In this document: positions 6,261 to 13,774 of the stretch, one piece after another
How positions within the stretch are numbered: position 1 is the first letter of the stretch
How the letters are laid out: every line of letters starts with the position of its first letter
DNA from: Pseudomonadota bacterium
GTDB taxonomy: Bacteria; Pseudomonadota; Gammaproteobacteria; Acidiferrobacterales; UBA6901
DNA length: 14,024 nt
Assembly: GCA_021783175.1 (NCBI GenBank)
Contig: JAJXUF010000079.1
Coordinates: forward strand, 1 to 14,024
Reading direction: 5' to 3'
Program-made: the position numbers and the translations under genes
The notes under the pieces: generated by a model
Databases searched by the model: none
Told to the model about the DNA's origin: nothing
Seen by the model: the letters and a program-made list of their open reading frames with translations, nothing else

Positions 6261-7588
6261 TACGGTGCTCCGAAAGGTAAGTTGTTTCTTGGTGGATAAG
6301 TAGTGCGCTCAGCAAAAAACCCCCCGCTGAAGGTCTGCTGCGTTTCCGGCAGCTTGGGCGTTTCCATGAATTCTGCAATACGTGCCAAACTCTGGTCCCA
6401 ATCAGGCATGCTCCGGATATTCTCCGACGCCTCATCACGAATTGGCTGCAAGTTGTGATGATGCTCAAGAGCAAAGATCAGCGTTCGCGCCAAGCATGAC
6501 GCCGAAGGCGGCGAGAGCAGACAGTTTACGCCATCGCGTAGAAGCCAAGTATTAGCCTGATTATAGTTCGTCACGACCGTGGTCCCGCACGCCATCAGCT
6601 CAAAAGGCAGATAGGACGGATGCTTTGTCATCATCATGACGAAGCCGGCATGGCAGCTGCGATAGAGATTTGCTGTTTCCCGATAAGGCAGCAGGCCGAT
6701 ACTTTCGACGACATTCTGCAGATTATAATCATTGGGGTTCCAGCCCGTTCCGGCGCAAATAATCTGCACCCTTGGGCCAAAATGAGCCTTTACCCGGCGC
6801 AATGCCGCAGCCGCCAGCTCAAAACCATTTCGCGGTGTCCCAGGGCGGGCGTAGTAGAAAAGTCGTTTGACCATAGCGTCGTCATCACGAGCGGCCTCGT
6901 CCTGATAGAACACCGTCCTGTCCACATTGGGCTGGAGCAATACGGCGGAACCACCGTACTCCTTCTCATACATCTGCTTTAGCGTCTGCGTATTGCAGAT
7001 ACCCAGAAAGCCGAAGCGATAAGTAAGCTCTGCCTGGGCATAGGTGCTTCCGGCTGGATAGAAGGCCGGCTCGAAGTCCTGAATTATGTAGAATTTCAAA
7101 CCCGTATTTTGCACGCCGAGCACGACGTATGCCGTCGTCCAAAGCGTCGCTACCGAGTAATCGGACGGCGGTATAGACTGGATCGCCTCGCCGGAATCCA
7201 GGATAAGCACTTCACACTCGGCCAAGCCAGGAAACGCCGTCCCCAGCATCCGCTGCATGTCCGCGGCGTTTGTCGCGCCACAGATCAAAAAACGCTGACG
7301 GACACCGTAGCGCCGCTTGAGACTCTCCGCGAGCCGCAGGATCGTCATCACGCCGCCATAGAAGGGATTGTCGAAACAGGGCAAGTACCAGGCGCAGACT
7401 CGATCGTTGGCATTCGCCGAGACGCGTTCCGGGTGCTGCTGCTGTCTCGTAATTTCCTCTGGTCGGCAATCGATGATCTGAGCCAGCTGAAGCGCGTCAC
7501 TTGTATAGCCCGCCCAGATGTGCGCCGACTCATCCTTGCGCACTTCGCCACGCAAAACTCGAAGTGCGGCGCCTATCCTTTTTCTCAT
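6260..7588 (-). CDS. GT4-like glycosyltransferase, WsaF-type (probable rhamnosyltransferase)
   Basis: A 442-residue GT-B fold enzyme. The N-terminal domain has CFDNPFYGGVMTILRLAESL (71-90) followed by RFLICGATN (99-107), close to the start of WsaF, the rhamnosyltransferase of Geobacillus S-layer glycan synthesis. YIIQDFEPAFYPAGS (167-181) and LGICNTQTLK (195-204) also fit that group. The C-terminal nucleotide-sugar domain shows LFYYARPGTPRNGFEL (243-258) and HPSYLPFELMACGTTVVTN (323-341), which carries the conserved Glu that contacts the donor ribose. The likely reaction is transfer from dTDP-L-rhamnose to the growing chain on the cytoplasmic side; the sugar is inferred from family resemblance only. 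An AGGG (minus strand, 7597-7600) eight bases before the ATG at 7588 serves as ribosome site. The gene begins four bases after the fusion protein ends, and the WsaE-like plus WsaF-like pairing supports a polyrhamnan product. Confidence 0.78.
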   Translation of the reverse strand: MRKRIGAALRVLRGEVRKDESAHIWAGYTSDALQLAQIIDCRPEEITRQQQHPERVSANANDRVCAWYLPCFDNPFYGGVMTILRLAESLKRRYGVRQRFLICGATNAADMQRMLGTAFPGLAECEVLILDSGEAIQSIPPSDYSVATLWTTAYVVLGVQNTGLKFYIIQDFEPAFYPAGSTYAQAELTYRFGFLGICNTQTLKQMYEKEYGGSAVLLQPNVDRTVFYQDEAARDDDAMVKRLFYYARPGTPRNGFELAAAALRRVKAHFGPRVQIICAGTGWNPNDYNLQNVVESIGLLPYRETANLYRSCHAGFVMMMTKHPSYLPFELMACGTTVVTNYNQANTWLLRDGVNCLLSPPSASCLARTLIFALEHHHNLQPIRDEASENIRSMPDWDQSLARIAEFMETPKLPETQQTFSGGFFAERTTYPPRNNLPFGAP

Positions 7589-7592
7589 CAGT

Positions 7593-10500
7593 TCAGCCCT
7601 TCAGTCTGAGAGGATTAACTTCGCTAAACGCCGGATTGAAATAGGGGTCTGTCCAATATTTGCTACCGTTATTGTCCCATGTTTCACCTACCTCGTCCGG
7701 CAGATAAACCACGGCAAACGGGTTCACTAGCCCTCGCCTCGTAGGATCGAGAACGGCAGCAGCACATGTTCTCTGGAGACCTTCCTTGGAGTGCCGCAGT
7801 TCAGGCGGCAGAGACGCAACAGCGCTACGGAACGCCTCTGCCTTAAATGCTACCGCATATTCGGAGACTGCGCGTACATTTCGATACCACAAAGCGCCGC
7901 CAAACCAACCGTATTCATGCGCATAGCAACCGCGGAACATCGGCGCCGAGGTACCATCGTCGGCAACAACTCTGCCGGCCTCGACTACCTTACCTTGTGG
8001 GTCTATCGCAAGCGCGCCCACCCAGGCAATTTCAGGGTGATGCTGGGTCCATCCCACCAACTCATCCACTATGCCACCAGAAAGACCAAGCGCCCGGCCG
8101 CTCAAGATCACAACGGATCCCGCATCAGGATCTACGGCATCGGAAATGGCAGCCCAATCTAATTCGTCCTGTCGAACGAGCCTGAACCTGTCGCCGAGGT
8201 GCGCTTGAAACGAGAGAAGCACCTCGCCCGGCTCCTCACGATGCACAACCGTGATCCGGCTAACCGCATCAAGGTTGGAGACGCACAGCACATTGACGAC
8301 GTTGGCTGCTTCCGCTTGGCTACGGTCTTGAAGTACGAAGACTTCGGCGACGGCGGCCGATAGCCGCCAGATAATGTGGAAGAGACCTGCATCCGTGCGC
8401 CGAACTGCGGCGGGAAGGCCTTTGCGTGCGAAATAGTTCTTTTGGCTACGCAACTGCGCCATGATTGCGTACGGTTTTGTCTGCAGGCCCGTCGATGTGG
8501 ACGTCGGAAGGATGCGCCAATGATATTGGATCGAGGGGACACGCAGCACTTTGCGCGCAACCGCGGTGACCTTGAAGAAAATGTCCCAGTCTTGAGCGCC
8601 ATCCGTTTCAGGATCCCAAGCGCCGACTGCACGGACCACGCCAGTACGCATCAGATTGAAATGGGTCAAGTAGTTGACCGAATGGAGCATCTCTGGACTC
8701 CACTCTGGCTTGAACAACGCGTTCAAACGACATTCGCCAGTCTCACTGATGGAATCCTTGTCTGAATAGAGAAAATCCGCGTCCGGATGGTCCTGCAGCG
8801 CCTTTACCATGTCGTATAGCGCCCACGGTGTAACAGTGTCGTCGTGATCCAATAAGGCCACGAATTCACCAGACGCTACCTCGAGCGCCGCATTGGAATT
8901 GTGCGAAATGCCCCCGTTCTCCTTCAGGCATACCAAGTGGAAACGCAGATCAGAGCAACGCTGCTGCAGCCAAGCCCATCCCTCCTTGTCCTCGACGTCC
9001 GCCCAAGCCAGGCACGCCTCCCAATTGGGATAAGTCTGTGCCTCGACGCTGAGCAGGGTATGCTCAAGAATCTCACGTGGCAGGCGATAGATTGGAACCA
9101 CGAAGCTCACTAATGGTGCGTAGTCGAAGGCGGCAGCGTCTCTGCGTTGGCGTTCGAGGTCCTGATCTTTCGGCTCTACAGCATCGATGTAGGCGGCAAA
9201 ATCTTTCGGCGCAGCCTTGATGGGCGTGCCAACGGGCCCTACCGGTGCGCGCAGCAGCTCGCCACCCTCCGCGCCAACACGCCCCCTCTGCTGGTCGTGA
9301 TATGCGATCACCCGTGTAAAGACCCAAGACACCAAGCGGCCCCGCATCGAACCTTCTGGTGCCCACCGCTGACGTGCCTTATCGATAGCGCGACCAACCC
9401 TAGCCTCAGTCGTATCAAGCATCTCGCGGGTGCGATGCATATCTATGGCTAGGCTGGCGATCAGCTCGTCCCGGTCACTGATATCCCCCGCCATGCGTGT
9501 CTGGCGCTGCTCCCAAGCGCGTCCGTGACTTTCCCAGCGCTGCTCAACCTGCGCTAGGTGCCGCTCGAAATCGTCCTCCAGGCGCTGGCGCTCGCTTTTT
9601 GCTAGGTGCAGACTGCCGAGAGAGTTATCAAGGCTGGCCCGAAGGTGGTTGATCGTTTCCTCCTGTTGTTGAATAGCCTGTTCCCGCTGAGTGAGCAAAT
9701 CGGTCATGCGGATTTCCTGCTCATCGATCTGCCGCTGCAGGGCTTGCTTCGCGACTGCAGCGTCAGCCAAGACACGCTCATGCGCGGCCTTGAATTCGTC
9801 CAGCTCCGTCTTCAACGCATGCGATGCATTCCTTTCGAAGGCGACCGCAGACGTCAAATGCTGCACTTCATCACGCAACGCGGTGGCCTGGGCCTCGAAC
9901 TCTCCTTCTTTTGCCTTCTGTGATATTTCGATGCTCACCAGAGTCCGCTCTTGCGCGGCCTTGAGTTCGTCCAGCTCCGTCTTCAACGCGTGCGATGCAT
10001 TCCTTTCGAAGGCGACCGCAGACGTCAACTGCTCCACTTCATCACGCAACGCGGCGGCCTGGGCCTCGAACTCCCCTTCTTTTGCCTTCTGTGATATTTC
10101 GATGCTAATCAGCATCCGCTCATGCGCGGCCTTGAGTTCATCCAGCTCCCCCTTCAACGCATGCGATGCATTCCTTTCGAAGGCGACCTCAGACGTCAAA
10201 CGCTGCACTTCATCACGCAACGCGGCGGCCTGAGCCTCACATTCTGCAGCCTTGCCACCGACCTTCTCCACTTCTGTGCGCCACCAGCCCAGGTCGAACT
10301 TCAACTGCACGCCACGGCCAAGCGAGGCGAACAAGTTGGCTACTACTGCAGACTCGACCGAATCCAGATCGGCAAGAGAACGCACGGAAGAGGGAATTTC
10401 ATCACCCACCAGCAGCATACCCAGACCGTGCGAGTGAGTGAACGCGAAAGAAGGATAGTTGGGGGAAACCTCGCTCCACAGGCGCCAAACCCCAAAATCA

Positions 10501-10982
10501 CCATGGCGCTCATCCAGGTCGTGAAAGAGCACCACGGCCCTACGCGAAAGCTTCGGATACCAAGATTCAAAGTCGTGCTTCACCGCCTCGTAGGTGTGCA
10601 GCCCATCAATATGCAGCAGATCGATGCTGCCGTCGTCGAACTTCTGCAGGCCCTCGTCGAATGTGCATCGCAAGAGCTTGGAAAAGTCACCGTACTTTTC
10701 GTCGTGATAGATTCGCAGTTCGTCGTAAACCGAATCACCATAGTAAGCGGCATGCTCGTCGCCCTTCCATGTGTCAATCGCGTAGCAACGCGCCTTCAGG
10801 GCCAGTTCGTTGACAGCCTGACAAATGCCAAGATACGAAGCGCCATGATGCGTGCCCAGTTCAACGAACAGCGAGGGACGAAGCTCCTCCACTAGCCATG
10901 CCGCAAACGGTATATGTCCGTGCCAAGCACTAGGAGGAAGCCGATGAGGCCTAATGGATGCCGACTTGTTAAGTTTGATCAT
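7593..10982 (-). CDS. Fusion: methyltransferase - long coiled coil - GT2 glycosyltransferase
   Basis: A 1129-residue protein. Residues 25-195 form a class I SAM-dependent methyltransferase (Methyltransf_24-like): ELGTHHG (41-47) is motif I, YAIDTWKGD (68-76) holds the ribose-binding acidic residue, then DLLHIDGLHTYEAVKHDFES (121-140) and LFHDLDERHGD (152-162). Residues about 236-541 are a nearly continuous coiled coil with a 57-residue tandem repeat. Residues 624-870 form a GT2 domain: VSFVVPIYR (625-633), the DHDD metal site (712-715), and the DGAQDWD acceptor-base region (794-800). Residues 880-1129 resemble the second half of another GT-A domain and end with DPYFNP, common in tandem GT2 proteins, but no second DxD is clear. 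No kinase domain is seen, unlike WbdD. The likely role is to extend the O-chain and methylate its non-reducing end, stopping growth at a length set by the coil. The ATG overlaps the upstream stop (ATGA) and lacks a Shine-Dalgarno. Confidence 0.85.
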   Translation of the reverse strand: MIKLNKSASIRPHRLPPSAWHGHIPFAAWLVEELRPSLFVELGTHHGASYLGICQAVNELALKARCYAIDTWKGDEHAAYYGDSVYDELRIYHDEKYGDFSKLLRCTFDEGLQKFDDGSIDLLHIDGLHTYEAVKHDFESWYPKLSRRAVVLFHDLDERHGDFGVWRLWSEVSPNYPSFAFTHSHGLGMLLVGDEIPSSVRSLADLDSVESAVVANLFASLGRGVQLKFDLGWWRTEVEKVGGKAAECEAQAAALRDEVQRLTSEVAFERNASHALKGELDELKAAHERMLISIEISQKAKEGEFEAQAAALRDEVEQLTSAVAFERNASHALKTELDELKAAQERTLVSIEISQKAKEGEFEAQATALRDEVQHLTSAVAFERNASHALKTELDEFKAAHERVLADAAVAKQALQRQIDEQEIRMTDLLTQREQAIQQQEETINHLRASLDNSLGSLHLAKSERQRLEDDFERHLAQVEQRWESHGRAWEQRQTRMAGDISDRDELIASLAIDMHRTREMLDTTEARVGRAIDKARQRWAPEGSMRGRLVSWVFTRVIAYHDQQRGRVGAEGGELLRAPVGPVGTPIKAAPKDFAAYIDAVEPKDQDLERQRRDAAAFDYAPLVSFVVPIYRLPREILEHTLLSVEAQTYPNWEACLAWADVEDKEGWAWLQQRCSDLRFHLVCLKENGGISHNSNAALEVASGEFVALLDHDDTVTPWALYDMVKALQDHPDADFLYSDKDSISETGECRLNALFKPEWSPEMLHSVNYLTHFNLMRTGVVRAVGAWDPETDGAQDWDIFFKVTAVARKVLRVPSIQYHWRILPTSTSTGLQTKPYAIMAQLRSQKNYFARKGLPAAVRRTDAGLFHIIWRLSAAVAEVFVLQDRSQAEAANVVNVLCVSNLDAVSRITVVHREEPGEVLLSFQAHLGDRFRLVRQDELDWAAISDAVDPDAGSVVILSGRALGLSGGIVDELVGWTQHHPEIAWVGALAIDPQGKVVEAGRVVADDGTSAPMFRGCYAHEYGWFGGALWYRNVRAVSEYAVAFKAEAFRSAVASLPPELRHSKEGLQRTCAAAVLDPTRRGLVNPFAVVYLPDEVGETWDNNGSKYWTDPYFNPAFSEVNPLRLKG
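9768..10244 (-). repeat. 171-base tandem repeat inside the coiled-coil coding region (2.8 copies)
   Basis: Three in-frame copies encode the coil of the fusion protein: copy 1 at 10074-10244 (residues 247-303), copy 2 at 9903-10073 (304-360) and partial copy 3 at 9768-9902 (361-405). Each unit begins E-x-EAQA-x-ALRDEV and contains AFERNASHALK. By eye, copies 2 and 3 differ at only about five bases over roughly 120, and copies 1 and 2 at about twenty of 171. The spacing is confirmed by the shared CAGCTCC at 9801, 9972 and 10143. Such similarity points to fairly recent duplication, and copy number could change by slippage or recombination without breaking the frame. Confidence 0.93.
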
Positions 10983-11557
10983 TTGTTAGCCAGAGTTCTT
11001 GAATCTCGGCAGGCGCGCTCGATAAAAGAGGCTATATCGCTATCACACAACAAAGGAACATATTCCTCGATCAGATCAATGGGCCAGCGCCACCATTCAA
11101 TGGCCAACAGGGCCGCAACCTGGGCGGCGGGGAAGCGTATGCGAACCAAGCGGGCGGGGTTACCGACTACCACGCCGTAGGGTAGGACATCCCGACTTAC
11201 TAACGCGCATGCACCAATGATCGCACCATCCCCGATCGTGACACCGGACATGATGGTTACGCCATGACCGATCCACACATCGTTACCGATACGCGTCGGC
11301 CCGCGTTTGGCGGGGTGGCCATCGCGCTGGGCCAGCTCATGCCCAAAGGCAATCCGCATCGGAAATGTCGTGACCCAATCAGATCGATGTTCGCCGCCTC
11401 CGAAAATCGTCACATCATCCGAAATCGAGCAGAATGAGCCGATGGAAATGTGTTCATCTTCCGACCAGATGCGGAACTGTGGAGTTCCGTAGGTGAATCG
11501 GCCCACGGTAATCCGCATATCCTGCGAGACCAGCTCAGGAATTTGGCTCGTCGTCAC
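10979..11557 (-). CDS. Hexapeptide-repeat acyltransferase (Vat/CatB-like), probable O-antigen O-acetyltransferase
   Basis: A 192-residue left-handed beta-helix acyltransferase. Hexapeptide turns run through EHISIGSFCSISDDVTIFGG (35-54) and IGNDVWIGHGVTIMSGVTIG (90-109), continuing to about 128, and end in the family signature GVVVGNPARLVR (128-139). GGGEHRSDW (53-61) supplies the probable catalytic His57, and the loop at 62-86 matches the acceptor-binding insert of the xenobiotic-acyltransferase branch. In an O-antigen operon the expected job is acetylation of a sugar hydroxyl from acetyl-CoA; the acceptor is unknown. The start is a GTG (11555-11557) overlapping the wzt stop as GTGA, with a good GGAGAGG four bases upstream, which favours it over the ATG at residue 14. 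The C-terminal helix region (145-190) is typical. It could equally act on a nucleotide or lipid-linked sugar before polymerisation. Confidence 0.82.
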   Translation of the reverse strand: MTTSQIPELVSQDMRITVGRFTYGTPQFRIWSEDEHISIGSFCSISDDVTIFGGGEHRSDWVTTFPMRIAFGHELAQRDGHPAKRGPTRIGNDVWIGHGVTIMSGVTIGDGAIIGACALVSRDVLPYGVVVGNPARLVRIRFPAAQVAALLAIEWWRWPIDLIEEYVPLLCDSDIASFIERACRDSRTLANK

Positions 11558-12954
11558 GTCGCCTCTCCATCTTTAGTGACCGACCGAATACTGACGGCCT
11601 CGAATGGAATTCCCACTAAGCCATAGCGAAGCTTAGTCGAGGCTACTCGTATCAGCACAGCATCATGGAGCCAGTGGTGCTGCACGTTGTCCCACGGATT
11701 GCCCTCCGCAATTGAAACGGTCATGGAGTAATCACCGTCGGGCAGAAGTGGGATGGTGAAATCGAAGCGCGCCTCGAGCGTCTGCCCCGCAGCCATGGGA
11801 TAGGGCTGGTCAACATGCGTGTAAGTGTGTTCGCCGAACAAGGACTGGCCCAGCCTATCTTTGACGAAGAAACCGATGATCACGCTTTCCAGATCGACGA
11901 ACGCGGTCGCGCAAATGCGTAGCTGTACGTGCTCCCCACCATGAAAAACATTAATCAGCTCGCCAGTTCGAGACAGCAGCTCGACCGAGTCGATGCGCGC
12001 CGCCCCCGAGGTCCATCCGTCTGAGTTATGGATGTTGGCGAATAGGGTGAGCTTGGTCTCCCTCTCTAATGCCGGGCGTTTCGGAAGCGGGCGTTCGTCA
12101 GCACGAGACGCGTCTTGCTGAGCGCGAAGACTCTTGATCTTGACCGTCTCCCCGTAGACCTCCTGCGCGCAATACTCGATGTAAGCAGCAACCACGTCCT
12201 GCGCGGAGTCCTGCATGCGCATATGCCCCTTATCAAGCCAAATTGCCCGATCGCAGAAATTCAGGACCGAGCCAGTGTCGTGGCTGACGAAGAGCAAGGT
12301 TCCGCGCTCGCGAAATGCGCGTAAAAAACGCATGCATTTCTGCACGAACACACTATCGCCAACAGCAAGGGCTTCATCGACTATAAGCACATCTGCATCG
12401 ACATGAGCAATCACGGCGAAGGCTAGGCGAACGTACATACCGCTCGAATAGACCTTGACTGGCTGATTGATAAAATTGCCGATATCCGCAAAAGATAAAA
12501 TGCTCTCGTAGCGCTTGTCAATCTCGGCCCCACTCAACCCTAGCAACGTAGCGCTCATGTAAACGTTCTCGCGCCCGGTAAACTCAGGGTTGAAACCAGC
12601 ACCAAGCTCTAGCAACGCGGCAACACGGCCGTTAACTTGTGCAATGCCCGAGGTCGGCGTCAAAGTGCCACAGATCAGTTGCAGCAGGGTCGATTTACCA
12701 GCGCCGTTGCGCCCGATGATGCCCACCGCCTCACCGCGATGCACCTGAAATGAAATATCCCGCAGCGCCCAGTATTCGCGATAAAACTTAACGTTCTGCT
12801 CCTTGCCAAGCGCGCGCAATAACGGGGGCCAGAGAAATTGCTTGAGGCGATCTCGGGGCTGATCGTATATATCGTACAGCTTCGAAATCTGCTCGACTTT
12901 AATGATCGTGGGGAGTTGTTCCAGCACTGCATGGGTGAGCGTATCAGAGGACAT
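11554..12954 (-). CDS. wzt: O-antigen ABC exporter ATPase with C-terminal glycan-binding domain
   Basis: A 466-residue ATPase of the polysaccharide-export class. Walker A is GRNGAGKS (81-88), the signature is YSSGMYVRLAFA (169-180), Walker B is VLIVDEA (189-195) and the H-loop is SHD (224-226). AALLELGAGFNPEFTGREN (112-130) is characteristic of Wzt/TagH-like proteins. Beyond residue about 280 a second domain of some 170 residues (HNSDGWTSGAARIDSV near 318-333, then GQSLFGEHTYTH and LPDGDYSMTVSIAEG) matches the Wzt C-terminal beta-sandwich, which in E. coli O8/O9a binds the capped non-reducing end of the glycan. With Wzm it flips the finished lipid-linked O-chain to the periplasm. The start at ATG 12954 has AGGGG eight bases upstream; a TTG at 12958-12960 is a poorer choice. 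It overlaps wzm by 11 bases. A Wzt with this domain implies end recognition, which suits the capping methyltransferase downstream. Confidence 0.92.
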   Translation of the reverse strand: MSSDTLTHAVLEQLPTIIKVEQISKLYDIYDQPRDRLKQFLWPPLLRALGKEQNVKFYREYWALRDISFQVHRGEAVGIIGRNGAGKSTLLQLICGTLTPTSGIAQVNGRVAALLELGAGFNPEFTGRENVYMSATLLGLSGAEIDKRYESILSFADIGNFINQPVKVYSSGMYVRLAFAVIAHVDADVLIVDEALAVGDSVFVQKCMRFLRAFRERGTLLFVSHDTGSVLNFCDRAIWLDKGHMRMQDSAQDVVAAYIEYCAQEVYGETVKIKSLRAQQDASRADERPLPKRPALERETKLTLFANIHNSDGWTSGAARIDSVELLSRTGELINVFHGGEHVQLRICATAFVDLESVIIGFFVKDRLGQSLFGEHTYTHVDQPYPMAAGQTLEARFDFTIPLLPDGDYSMTVSIAEGNPWDNVQHHWLHDAVLIRVASTKLRYGLVGIPFEAVSIRSVTKDGEAT

Positions 12955-13774
12955 CTGCAAAACCCCTGCGCGTCTTCTGATAAAAATAGTAAGACAAAAT
13001 TAGCAACACTATGGCTACAGCCAGAGACATGAACCATCCTGACACCTTCGGTAGTTCGCCAGAGATTAGGATCCTGCGGGCCTGTTCTACCGGGTAAGTG
13101 CTCGGGCTAAATTGGATCCACTCTTGGAATTTTTTTGGCAGACTCGACGTAGGATAGACAATGGGTGAGAAGAAAAAGAGCACAGTAACTATCATCGTCG
13201 TAAGCTGCCCCAGATCGCGTAGGTAAACGCCAACAGCGGCGAAGATGAAGGAGAGTGACACTACGATCAAGACGAATGGCAGCAGCAGAATCGGCAACAG
13301 CACCGCCGTAACAGGTAGCTGGCGATCCAGCATGAGCTGGACGAGAAGTAGTACGACCACGCTTATCAGCAAATTGAAGAGCGCCGATAGCACAGACACC
13401 CAAGGCAGCACCTCGAGAGGAAACACTACCCTCTTGACATAGCTAACATTGGCTAGCACCAGCCCCGGCGCCCGGCTAAGGCAGTCCGCCAAGAATCCAT
13501 GAAGCATTAGGCCCACGAACAACACTAGCGCAAAATCCGACTTGGACTCTGTCGCACCAGCGCCCCACCGCACCTTGAAAATTGAAGAAAACACGAGGGT
13601 ATAGACCACGAGCATCAGTAACGGATTCAAGAATGACCAAGCCATGCCCGCTAAAGAACCGCGATAACGACCGACGATCTCTCTGCGTGTGAGCTGAACG
13701 ATCAGTCCCGCATGACGTTTGAGAGATTGCACCATGCTGAATGGCGATGTATCTGGGAGCGAGGTGTCATTCAT
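12944..13774 (-). CDS. wzm: O-antigen ABC exporter permease
   Basis: A 276-residue ABC-2-type permease with about six membrane helices. LTRREIVGRYRGSLAGMAWS (28-47) followed by FLNPLLMLVVYTLVF (48-62) is the classic amphipathic entrance and first helix of Wzm/TagG proteins. Further family marks are YVKRVVFPLEVLP (112-124), GVYLRDLGQLT (about 181-191) and FFFSPIVYP (near 201-209). It forms the transmembrane channel that, with Wzt, moves undecaprenyl-diphosphate-linked O-chain across the inner membrane, so this locus is of the ABC-dependent and not the Wzy-dependent type; no wzx or wzy is visible. The ATG at 13774 overlaps the metB stop as ATGA, with an AGGA ten bases upstream (13785-13788 on the plus strand). 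It is the first glycan gene after metB and begins the O-antigen operon. Confidence 0.92.
   Translation of the reverse strand: MNDTSLPDTSPFSMVQSLKRHAGLIVQLTRREIVGRYRGSLAGMAWSFLNPLLMLVVYTLVFSSIFKVRWGAGATESKSDFALVLFVGLMLHGFLADCLSRAPGLVLANVSYVKRVVFPLEVLPWVSVLSALFNLLISVVVLLLVQLMLDRQLPVTAVLLPILLLPFVLIVVSLSFIFAAVGVYLRDLGQLTTMIVTVLFFFSPIVYPTSSLPKKFQEWIQFSPSTYPVEQARRILISGELPKVSGWFMSLAVAIVLLILSYYFYQKTRRGFADVL

Noticed and set aside
9691..10233. 180-codon plus-strand frame with Ser/Ala-rich repeats
   Set aside because: The repeats come from the coiled-coil repeats read antisense; no signal peptide, domain or ribosome site supports an independent gene.
9768..10244. CRISPR array or mobile repeat
   Set aside because: Repeats are directly adjacent with no spacers, are in frame and encode coiled-coil sequence.
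10122..10895. 257-codon plus-strand frame
   Set aside because: Antisense to the methyltransferase and first coil part of the fusion gene; its repeated look is only the mirror of the 171-base repeat.
12955..12960. TTG start for wzt two codons upstream
   Set aside because: The ATG at 12954 has AGGGG at eight-base spacing, whereas the TTG would leave only two bases.
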